64,000 bases of DNA from Nageia nagi. Lineage: Eukaryota > Pinophyta. The position numbers were made by a program, and so were the translations under genes. The notes under the pieces were generated by a model. It was not told where the DNA came from, ran no database searches, and worked only from the letters and a program-made list of their open reading frames with translations. The stretch is taken from assembly GCA_050084985.1 (NCBI GenBank), contig JBITNC010000001.1:157294001-157358000 (forward strand), in the 5' to 3' direction. This document shows, one piece after another, positions 35,101 to 47,100 of the stretch. How positions within the stretch are numbered: position 1 is the stretch's first letter; each line of letters opens with the position of its first letter.

Positions 35101-38100
35101 GCTTCGATCATACCATCACCTCTTGAAGACCAAGAAGTGCCACTTCTTGGCCAAAAGTTGATAGGAGATCATTTTGACCCTCCATAATAACCCCAAGTCT
35201 TTCTGGTGCTCTTTCTCACCTATGAAACCCACCACTAGCCAAGTCACCCTCCAAGACTGGAGCATTTATGCCTCTTGTCTCTACATCGATCCTAGCCATA
35301 TCCAGTCTCCTACCATCACTCGCCCCTCCTCGTCAGATTTTTTTTTCCCTCGACCTTGTCCACAAAGCTATCCTCAAGCTTAACTCTGGAAAAGTGCCTG
35401 ACATACAAAACCTCGAAGCAGAATATCTTAAACATGCAAGCTTTATCCTCCCCCATCTATTTAACACCGTTATTTGCACTAGCTTCCCCACGCATTGGAC
35501 CTCGAACATTATTCACCCCATTCTCAAGTCCGGTGACCCTTATGATCCTAGCAACTATCGGACCATCATGATTGACCACACCATGGCCAAGCTTTATGCC
35601 ACCATTCTCTAGGACTACATATCTCAGTGGGAAGATACTATAGGTCTTAAGGTAGGAGGACATGCAGTTTTCCACAGAGATCATCGCACCACGGACCACA
35701 TCCTCACCCTTCGTGTGATCATCGAGGAGTCTAAGTTTCGGAAGACTCCAGTTTTTAGTTGCTTTGTAGACTTTAGGAAAGCATTCGACACTGTCTTGCG
35801 GGTAGACTCATGGATAGACTTAGACAATTGGGGATCCCCGAGCTAGGCCTCACATCCATTATGACTCTCTAGGAGACCGTATTGGGTCAAGTATGTACTG
35901 CTGAGGGCCTTTCTGACAACATACGCAGCACCATAGGTGTGAAATAGGGCTGCCCACTCTATCGACTCTTTTCGGTCTCTATATTGACAAGCTGGAGACA
36001 CTTATATTGGAGATTGCAGGCCTTGAGTTGGGTGCCTTCTCCATAGTAGTCAAGTCCCCATCCTCCTCTTTGCCGACGACATTGTCTTACTCTCACACTT
36101 GGCAGAAGGCCTTCAGCACTTGATGGACACTATGGACTTGTTCAGTTCCAGGCAAAATTTAGTGGTTAATCTCAATAAAACCAATGTTGTGGTCTTTAAC
36201 ACCTTGAAGGCCATGACAGAGCAGACCCAAATCACATACTAGGGCATGGCGATCCCACCTAGAGTTTGTCGAGGATATGCAGTAGCTTCCTCCCTTGAGA
36301 GACAATGTATCAAGCTCCATTTCTAAGATGTCCTGACCAAGCTCCAATTATTCCATACTCTTGCCACCCCCACACTATTGTATGGCTTCGAGGTTTGGGG
36401 TCCTAGCACGAGGAAATTTGATTGGGCCACAGTGGAGAGGATTCCGATCGGCACTTTGTCTTGCTCCATTCGGAGCAAGAGATCCGTCCCACATCACATT
36501 ATGTTCGTAGAATTTGGTTGTCAGTCTCTATAGGTTTGGTCCCTAGTGATGTTGACCCTTTTTCTTTGGCATCTCCGTAGTTTTGCTTCCACAAGGAGAG
36601 GTGATAGACTCCCATATAGAGCCTTTTCTTCATCCATGGACTTGACAGCACAAGGATGCCATTGGTGTTGGTTCATCGAGGTCTCTGAGACATTACAACA
36701 CTTCGGGTTTTCACCTGACTAGTTACCGATACCTTAGAGTGATGCTCATAAAGATACAGAGGATAACTTGGCTTTGATCAGAGATGTGATTTATAAGGCA
36801 TATATTCTATGCACTTGGGTGACCCCCTAGCTCCCCCTCATGCCCAAGTTGTTACACTACTCACAACACTTCTTGCAACTTGACGGTGGATCGATAATCC
36901 CCCCAAGGTACATAAGTTTACACCACCTTGGCTTGCAATTGTTCTGTGAACAGTTCATAGTGTGTTCCCATCAGCTACGAATCAAGAACAATCACCATTT
37001 AGCTCGTGAGCTTAGAGTTTGCCGACTATGCTCACTCAAGCCAGAGATTGAGGATCATTTACTCTTCAGGTGTCCAGTATACTATGAGATCCAGGGTGAT
37101 ATCATTGCCTTTTTCGAAACTCCTGCAGCTTCATTTCGGCATTCTTTCATTTTCTAGACCAACTTTGTGTGGCACTTTATCTTAGTGAGACTTTCTTTCA
37201 CAGGAAACGCTTATTATCTACCACCCGTAGCATGACTAGGGATCGTCTGATTACCTCTTTCTTTTGAGCTTGCTCAGAAGAGGCGGTTCATAGGAGGAGG
37301 AGAGAGGACTGTCTTGCACCAGCACGACGTACCAGATAGAGAGTGTGTGCGGACCCCATTTCTTTGGTCACCTGGGGACATTAATATATTTTCTTCTTTC
37401 TTAATGAAGCATTGGCACACTTGTTCTCGCATTCTTGTCTTATATTTTGGTGTGTTTGATGTAATCTTGCTTCCTTGTGTTTGGTGTTGTGCAATTAAGG
37501 TGTTATTTGGCTTGTAGAGTGATTCGTTGGGATTTTTGGCACATTTTTGATGCCCTAGATTAGTTCGTGGCATGCTTAGATGCCTGATTTGATGTTTATT
37601 GCTTACTAGTTGGCTAATGTTTGCATGGAAGAATTTTTGGGATTTTACAGGGACAAATTTTGCAACACTATTGGCTGCATACTTCATGATGTTTGAGATT
37701 GCCTATGACATCATATTTGTGACAATTTTTCCTTCTTGTGTTGAGACTTCTATGATGCTTGAGGTTGCACACTTGTTTTGGAATGAGGAGAGGAATACGA
37801 CTGTTTTTATTATGCCATTCAGAGTTGTGTATGATGAGCATAAGTTGGTAGATTTTGTAGACATGGAAGATGACAATGAAGAGTTTCAAATATTACTTGC
37901 AATATGTATGTATCTTGATGTGGCTTTGATGGATACTTGGAGGGTTGTGTATCTACATGTTGATGAGGTTGCCTTTGCACCCTTTTTCATTCTTGCCAAG
38001 AAGAAGAGAATGGCACAACAAAAACGTGGTGGACCTTCTTCCTTGGCATTGATTTGGAACCTTGGGGTTGTATTGCAATTGCTTGGGGACAAGCAATTTC

Positions 38101-41100
38101 GAGACTAGAGGCTTTGTAACATCCCTTTTTGGGCTAAATTGGTGAAATATGGGATACTAGGTATTCCCTTTTTGAAGATAAAGTTCGCCATAGGTTTTGG
38201 ATGGTTTATTAGACTTCTTCATTGGATAGAGCATCTCGTGGGAAGCATTTTGATAGGTCATACGACATGGTTTCATAAGGAAACAAAAGAGTTATGGCCT
38301 TTTGATGTTCGCCAGTGGGACCAATCTTCAATACTGCTTCCGCGCATAGAAATCCAAGAACGTCTCCATATTGACCCCTTGGAGTGTGACGTCTCTCTCC
38401 TTGGGATATGCTTTAGTTATGGATTGTATTTAGGTGTGTTTGATCATAGTAATAATGGGGGCCACTTGTATGAGTTGTAATACATGATTCCAAGGCTAAT
38501 TAATAATTGTAAATGCAATATTAGTCAACAATAATGAGGTGTTGCATATCTAGCCATTGGATCTTGTAACGTGGACCACTAAATGTGATGATTGGCATTC
38601 CTAGGCAACATTGGATTAGAGAGGCATGTGTATGATTCTTAGGTGAGATCTAGGAGAAAACTATATAAAGGAGACTCACATCATTGTATAGATATGTTGA
38701 TTTTTGATATTGAAACCTTTCCAGCTTTTCGGAGTTTCTAAAGACTTGGCGGTGTCAAGCACCCTTGGGCGTGTATTTCAAGGAGAGATTACAAGGCTTG
38801 GAACACCTTCTATTCCCTGTTTGAGGTGATTCTTCATGCTGTGAGGTTGCCTTTTCTTGAGGCATCCATAGTGGTCAACATCTTTTAATCCATTTGGTGG
38901 TATTCCGAAACTACATTTGTTCTCTTCATCCGGAGCCAGCTTGTGAGGAAGCCCTTTAATAAGGCATCCATAGATCTGATAGAGTGTGGTTGTTCTGCAG
39001 TATCTTCTTCAGTGATCATATTTGCACATTTGTGTCCCCTAGTTTGCTTCTTTGAGGCCAACATTGAGCCCTTTGGGCCTGGTAATGCCTTGTACTCATT
39101 ATTCATCCATTATTTGAGCATTGGTGCATTGGATCTGTTCATTTTTGACTTGATTTGATATGTGTTTGATGTTATATTGCCTTTTTGAGTGAGATGTCAT
39201 GTTTTTGGGTTCATATATTGTGTATTTTGCATGATATTTGGATGCCCTAGTGTGACGTTGGCTTATTGTGGTGTTTTTTGGCTAAGGGAGTGAGACGTTG
39301 AGGCTTGTGGCCTAATTTCTTGCATGTTTATTGCCGTAGATTAGTTCGTAGCATCCATATAAGCATAATTTAATATTTGTTGGTGAATTTTTGGCTAATT
39401 TCCAAGTGTAGAATTTTTGGGATTTTATAGGAAGTTTTCACTACTTGACCTATATCGTCTTTTATCTTTCTAGATTCCATTTTGAACCTCATGTTTCCTA
39501 TTGGAAGACAACTAAAAGAGCCTTCAGGTATATCAAGGGAATATTTATCAGAATGGAGTCGCATCAATGTTATAGGTATTATTTTTGGAAGTTTGCAGTA
39601 CTTGACCTATATCATGTTTTATCTTTCTAGATTCCATTTTGAACCTCATGTTTCCTATTGGAACACAACTAAGAGAGCCTTCAGGTATATTTTGGTATCC
39701 TTCTCTACATAGATTTTTTATCAGAATGGAGCCGCATCAATGTTATTTGGTTTTGCACGTCAATAGAAAATAGTGTACTTTCAGCTTTGTACTTTCATAT
39801 GCAAGTGGATGTATTACTTGGTGTAGCAAGAAGCGTAATGAAGATTTTGTGTGGTTGAAAAATGATGGATGCTGGATTCTAAATCAGAATAATATTGTTT
39901 GTTGGTTACACTGGAAAAAACTAGGACTACAGGTTGTTAAATGTTTCTACTTAGAAGCTTGTGGTTTGTAGAGATGTTAGTAAATATGAGAACACACCTT
40001 TCTGGATAGTGACATGCATTGTCACAAGTGTTAACTTTATTTGGATCTTTTCTCTATCTTCCTCTTCGTAAAAAAGAAAAATGCGGTCTGCTTTCATGTT
40101 ATTTCGTTCCTTTTTTGATCTACGAGTTTGGGTTACTACCAGTGAGTTCTTTTTATATTCAATTTCTAAATCTGAACTGGCAGCTATTAATGAATCCACT
40201 GAACAATGTTGTTTCTTCTGCAACATTGTTTGTTGTATGGCGAAATTTCTTCTAATATAGTATCCTTCCTGGGTGGTTTCCTAACTCTCCACCATCCCTA
40301 TGCCACGCCTGGTTCCCCTTTGGAGGCCCCATATAAATTCAGTTTGATTCATCGGTTTCCATTTGGTTTCTTGTCTTGTTCTTTTTTGAAGGCCATTTGT
40401 CCTGACTCCATTATTGGGTGTACTGCTGTTGGAAATTAACTTCTTCTATGTCAGTAAAATTTTATAAATGGGTACAATCATATTTTTTACAAATTGTGTT
40501 GCTGATAAATGTTTTTGCTATGTATACACTAAAATTTAGGAAAAGCAAGAGCTTAAAAAGACCTTAGAAGAGGAAGCTAGGAGATGCCAGTGGCTTGTCT
40601 TGTGGCTTGATTGTGATATGGAAGGAGAGAATATTGCATTTGAGGTCATAGATGTATGCCGTTCAGCTAATCGTCATCTCAATATTTGGAGAGCTCACTT
40701 TTCTGCTTTGATTGAAAGGTATTAGTTTGTGGAGAGATGGAGATATTCGGTGAAAATATATTTCTTTATCTTTTTAAATATTTATGTGTCTACAAGCACT
40801 TAGTGGCGATCTCGTTTTATTTGTGTTATTTTACTAATAGTGCATTTTGTGTGATAGAGATATCCATGAATCTGTGCGAAGGTTGGGGCGGCCAAATCAG
40901 TTCTTTACAGATGCAATTGATGCCAGGCAGGTTTGCATATAGCAAACTAATTTAACTAATGGAAAATTAATCTATTGATTTGATGGACGTGATGTGTACT
41001 TCATTTGGTATGCAGAAATAAATTTGATAGATTGGCGGGAAATTTGTGCTTCTTTGCTTTCATTAGAATCTAGATTATAGACGCATTCTGAATTTGACAT

Positions 41101-44100
41101 TTCAATCCTCCAATGTCTTATTTCGAACATTTTTAGTCATTGGATTTTCATTTGAACTTTGGTCCAGCTTCTGTCATTATGTACAATTGTTGTGAGGGAA
41201 ATGAATCTTCTAATATGGATGGTTTATCACAGGAAATTGATCTTCGGATAGGGGCCTCCTTCACTCGTTTTCAGACAATGTTATTGAGAGATGCTTTTTC
41301 ATTTCCTTTCTCTGAGGATGAGAGAAAGCTTGTCTTAAGTTATGGACCTTGCCAGGTTTGTTTTCTACAGTCCTTCCTTGAAAATTTCGTTGAACTCCAA
41401 GTTCATTCAATTCAGAAGAGTGATAAGGTAAACTAGTGATCCGTAATAACTTTCACTATTACAGTTTCCAACTCTTGGATTTATTGTTGAGAGATATTGG
41501 GAAATACAAGCACATGAACCGGAAGAATACTGGACCATTAATTGCTCCCATACTGCAGAGGATGGCACAGCGACGTTTAGTTGGGGGTATGTGGTGCAAT
41601 GTTTTTCCTTAAATTATCCAAAGGGTTCCTTTTTTCCATAGATAAGATATTCATTTCCGCTTCATGATTCTTTTACAGGCGGGGTCATTTGTTTGATTAC
41701 ACATGTGCTGTGATCATTTATGAAATGTGTGTGGAGGATCCTGTTGCAACTGTAAGTATTTTAATTGTTTTTTAAATCTCTGTAGACAGCTATTTAAGCA
41801 GTTGCTGCCTTTATGTTCACTTGTATAACTTGCAATTTTGACAGTTCTATATTACAAATTGTTTCTTACACGTTTACAGGTTAAAAATGTGACTCATCAA
41901 GAGCGACGGAAGTATCCACCTCATCCTCTAAGTACCATTGAACTACAAAAACGTGCCTCACATTATTTTCGTATGAGTTCTGAACATACTATGAAGGTAA
42001 GCTAGCATCAATCATGCATGAAGTGATGTGACATATTTTTGGTAGATTCAATGAAGTTCTTGAGACCTCAAATGTTTATTTTACATTATAAATTTTTTCT
42101 CGTTATACAAAAATGAAAAATAAATTAAAAATTGACCGAAATCATTAAATGGTACTGCCAAGTTGAATCAGTTGCTATACATATGCATTTATCAAAATAA
42201 AATATTCAGAAAGGTCATCCTTTCAGCAGCTGACTCCATTGAGCATCCAAACTTCTTGTGGCCGTGGTTGGTGAACGCAACCTTCTTGAGAAGCTCTCCC
42301 TGCAGCACCTTCAACATCAAATCAATCCTATGGTAGTATCCGTTTATTACTTTAGAAGCCTGCTCCATCTGATACCGCCAAATGGTTAATGACCTGTGAC
42401 GCTCAATAACTGTCCTTGTCTTGACGAGGTTGATTTCCCTAATTTGCAGGAGTTCTTTAATCATGTTCTTCGTCTCTCAAACGACCTCGTCTGCATTCTA
42501 GCTTGACCATCTTCACTGTGCACCCTAGTTATTTCCGGAAAATGGTGCGACCTATCTTGGGATTTCTCTGGCTTTGGCCTCTTCTGCTCCTACTGAAAAG
42601 TAACCTTGGATCATGCAACTAATCAAATGTATCCTTTCAAGCAAATCGTATATTTTGAAAATGATGCCCTGGTCGCCTGATCTACTCTCCTTGCTTGTTG
42701 CATTGGAGTGGGAACATGCGACCTATATTACCATTCAAAAACTCCTCAAACATAGCCTCAAATTGTTTCCCTAGGCTTTTGCTACCATCTAGCAAAATTT
42801 CATGAAGTGGGAACACCTCTCTCCCTTGGTTGCATGGTTTCACCCTTAATGCTTAGTCGCTTTATTCAGAGCATGTGACTTCTTCCAATCTTAGGAATTA
42901 TTCTTTGTATTGAGCTTCGTACCCCTTATATAGCTGTTTCATACCACTTGTCCACAATATTGAAACTACCCACGTGTCGGATCTTTCTTCTTAGCTAGGT
43001 CGCATGTTTTGATGGGTATGCATTGGTCACTTGGCTTGGAGAGTATGCCATCTACATTTGGGTGAAAACATGTGCCCACCTTTCTTTTTGGAAAACCGTA
43101 AGGTCTTATCTCTTCTTTTAAACCACACTTATCTATCTTTCACCCTTCTTTAGGCCCAATTGCTCATGGTCGCATGGTTTTGGGTGATTGCTCTAGTCGC
43201 ATGGTTGAAGGAGTATACACTTTGCATCCTTAATGAAGCATGCAACCACCCTTTGTTGCTTGAAAATTGCACAAAATGAAGACCTCTCTTGCTTTTATAG
43301 GTCTTATTGCCACTTGTCACTTCTTCACTAATTGGAGTTCCTTTTCACCTTAGTCGAACAGTTTGACAATCATGCCTTGGCGCACAGTTTCATGTGCATG
43401 CATCTTGCATTGAGGCTGAAGTATGTGACCACCCCTTTTACCACTTAGAATTTGCACAAATTGAGATCCCCGCCTTGTTTTATAGGTTCTGATGCCATTT
43501 GTGACTTCTTGGCTAACTAGGTCCGTTTTTCAACTTGGTCGCGTGTTTTGGGAGTTATGCCATGGTCGCTCAGTTTAAGAGACATGCCTATTCCATCTTC
43601 CTCAAAACATGCGATCAACTAATTTGAGTATATCATGGTCGTGCATTTAGGACATGATGCCTTGGTCGCGCGATTTAAAAGACATGCCTACTCCATCTTC
43701 TTCAAAATATGCAACCACTCCAAGACTTGTAATTTTTTTTCAAATTCAAAATTCTTAGCTCTATTTATGACCTTCTAAATGACTAGGACCTTTCATGACC
43801 TTGTTCACTTACTTGTTTCATGTCTATGGTGTTTTGGGTCATGTTTGGCTCACAAAGTTTTGGAAGATGACTTCTTTCATTAGGATGAAAACATGCAACC
43901 TACATGAAACTTAGGATTTTTGCAAGGAAATCGATACTATGTTCTCCTATCCTATAAAAAAGACTAGTGCCAACATCTTAATCAAGTTGGGCTAAGGTTT
44001 AGGGTTTTAGGGTTGTGGTGTGTCTCTTCAATCTATTTCATCTCAGACCATTTTGAAGAGTTGCAACTCTCTTTTGCCAAAATAGGGTCCTCAAAATTTG

Positions 44101-47100
44101 CAAAAATTTATGGGTGTGGTGCGGGCACAACAAGATGCAAGGAACTTCCCATGTTCTGTTGCAAATCTGTTGTACGAGGTTGAGAAACTGGTGATTTTGA
44201 TTATCGATTATGGATCTATGGTTTGAAATTTTTTCTTGAGATATGTGATTATGTTGTATGAGTTGTCTTCCATTGCCTACATTTGGCCACTCTGCCAACT
44301 GACATCAGATGGGAGAAAGTTTCAATTGCTATAATAGATCTATAAATTTCTTGCCAAGATTGAACCATAAAGGTCACTGTATATACAGAAAAGTGTATCC
44401 AACATCGACATATAAATTGTAAGAAAGTCAAGAATGCTTGCTTAGTATCCAACATCGACAAATATTAACACCTCTTCTGACAATAGTAGAGGCTAAAATT
44501 TTGAAAAAATAAAGTGCTATTTAGTTCTTATCCCTTGAATAGTGCAAAGTTTTGAGGTGGTCTCTTCATTGGGCATTTAATGATTATCTCAATATAAAGC
44601 TGCTCGGACTGCTTTCTTTTTTGTTGACGAAATAATATAGATTGTGTGGACTGATTGGGTCATAGTCCAAGGTAGCACACATTGATGAAGATGACATAAA
44701 TTATTATTCATGACATCAGTTGTTAATTGGTGATATCAGCATAGTTCTTGCATTTAATTCTACAACGTTTAAACTTCATGCTAACATAAAAGAAACTATT
44801 GGTAAAAATTTGTCAAAACCCTGAACTCTTTTGGCTGTAGACTCCAATTATTTACGGTTTATCTGACTTGAAGACAACTTGAGTAACTTTAAATTTGACT
44901 TCGTAAAAAATTAATTTAAGAAGTGAATTGTGTTAGTTGAAAATTAATCCCCACAAAATTCAACCTAAAGAAAAGGGTTCTAGCTCAGTGAGGAAGTGTC
45001 ATCTAATGACTTCTAATCACATCCCATTACAAGAATTAAAATGATATGAAAAATACTAATAGTACACAATTGGAGTTAACAATTAACACGATTCATAACT
45101 TCTCAAAACATAAAGGTAGAAGGAAGCTCGAATTCATGCATTAGACATGTTCATGTGCGAAGTACAATACTTCCTTATTAAAAGTGTGTCAATATTTGAT
45201 TCAAATTGAGCAAAAATACTTGGGAAGATTGCACAAGTAAAACAATAAGCACTGTTGAACGTAATTTATCATTTTTTTACACATTTATTTCTATACCCGT
45301 GAACAAATCAACATTAAGGGACATACAAATCAAGATTCCACAAGGCCTCGGGAACAAGGGAAGGAATTCCCAAGAACAAAGAATAGGGAGGTAATTTGTG
45401 GGGAATGCCCCAAGAAAGTTAGGGGAATGACAAGCGTAATACTATTAAAAATTCTTGGAATTTTCAGATTTTTGAAATTTCATTGTTTCAAATTCATTAT
45501 TATTATGAATTCAATTATGTATACAAAACTTGGTACGGAAACTAGAAATCAAGTATGATTCAAAATATAAAAATGGGCCATAAATTATAATCAATGATCA
45601 TAAGACATAATGTCATTAAGTCTGAATCAGTCTAGTACATAATGATAAATGTAAATCAGAAGTTTGAAATAGTGAAGTCTGAAATCATAGTAGTAAAACT
45701 ATAAAACTAAATTGTGTAAGAATAGAACTAAATATATAGACTAGACTTTAACATGAATATGTCTTGTCAAAATGCTAAAGTGGCAAAATGAAAACTATGG
45801 CTCAAAATCCTCATCCTTTGCTAAGCTATCTGATGAGCTGCCCTTATCATCCAACTTACAAGCCTACAATGGCAGTACAAGCAACCCGTCCGCCTAATCA
45901 TCATCATCCACAAGGTGGAACGGCAACCCATGTGCATAAAAAAACACTGCTACAACGTCATCAACTGCCTCTATTGCTTGCAAGTTAAGTGCGTCAGCTA
46001 TTTTCCCTCTTTTTCTTGTGAGCAGCGTAGGAATTGGCAAACTGGGGATAGTAGAAGTTTCATTTTGAGTTTGTGATTTTTGAACATTTCTTCTTCTTAC
46101 TGCTGTCAAGATAGTTTTTGGGTGAGTGGAAATGAAGTGTTTTGTAAGTTTGTATGCATTCAAAATGGCTCTTTTAGGGTTTGGGCATTGGTGAGACCCA
46201 CCCTCATTATTTGATTGTTCACTTTATTTTTTAATTTTTAAGTGACTTTGTTTTCTTCATGCTGGCTGCCCAAACCAGGGGGAACTCCTGACCATTCTCG
46301 GGAGCGGTCAAGGAGCAGCTAGCCACTCCCCAGTTGCTCCCATAAATCACCGAATGTTCCCCTTGGCGTTCCCAATCAGGGAACAGGTAGCGAACAACTT
46401 CCCACTTCCCTGGAATGTTCTGGGGAACATTTAGGCTGTTCCTCAAAAACATGGAACACCTAGAAAATGTTCCTCCAAACATTCTCACATTCCCAAAATG
46501 GTGGAATGCTGGGAACACCTCCTTCAGGGGTAATGCCTTTCTGTGGAATCTTGATGAAAATCTATGATATAAATGTCAAATGGAAAACCATTATGGAAAT
46601 GTATATTTATTTTTGTGCTTTTTCCCCTTTAGATTCAATGAGACTGGCTGAATCCGGGAGCTAGTTTCACATGACTTTGACTTGATTGACCTTATACTTT
46701 TGACACCCTTCCGTCTTGAGTAGTTACTACGAATGCCTGTTTTACAGCAGGCAGGACAATTCTTACAATATAGTAAAGTTAGATCAGATTTAGATTCCTG
46801 TCCAAGTTACCATGAGTGACCTTTGCAAACTTCATTGATCCTAAAATATTATTATATCACATTTACTTTTCTTTGTTTGGTGGCTACTGGAAAAAGTGAA
46901 TGCCTCTAAACATAAACTTTCAAAATACAAGTTTAATTATTCACAGTGAGAAAATTACTGATACACTGGTGAATTAACTGCATATGTCATGGTATTATAT
47001 ATATGTTTTACTGTATTCCCGTTTTTTCTTATTTTCTGCAGATATATAATGTAAATTTTATTATAAATAATGTTAGAGATGTCATGAAGTGCATGCCTAA

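Larger units (their letters stand above)
13282..39429 (+). mobile_element. 26-kb composite LTR retrotransposon with nested insertions
   Basis: Two related LTRs (13282-15262 and 38115-39429) in the same orientation bound the element, and GGAAG flanks both sides. Both LTRs begin TGTAACATCCC and end TTTTACA or TTTTATA. A primer site follows the left LTR. Removing the element rejoins the Ty1/copia reading frame on either side, so this is one insertion event into a copia copy. Its interior was later filled by a solo LTR, Tat-like material, another solo LTR, a further LTR piece and a LINE. Only the first ~1.5 kb and the last ~0.47 kb of the interior look like its own sequence. Confidence 0.8.

Noticed and set aside
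42700-44040. CRISPR-like or host satellite array
   Set aside because: Units are diverged, long and without constant repeats and unique spacers; this is eukaryotic DNA and the array belongs to an LTR family.
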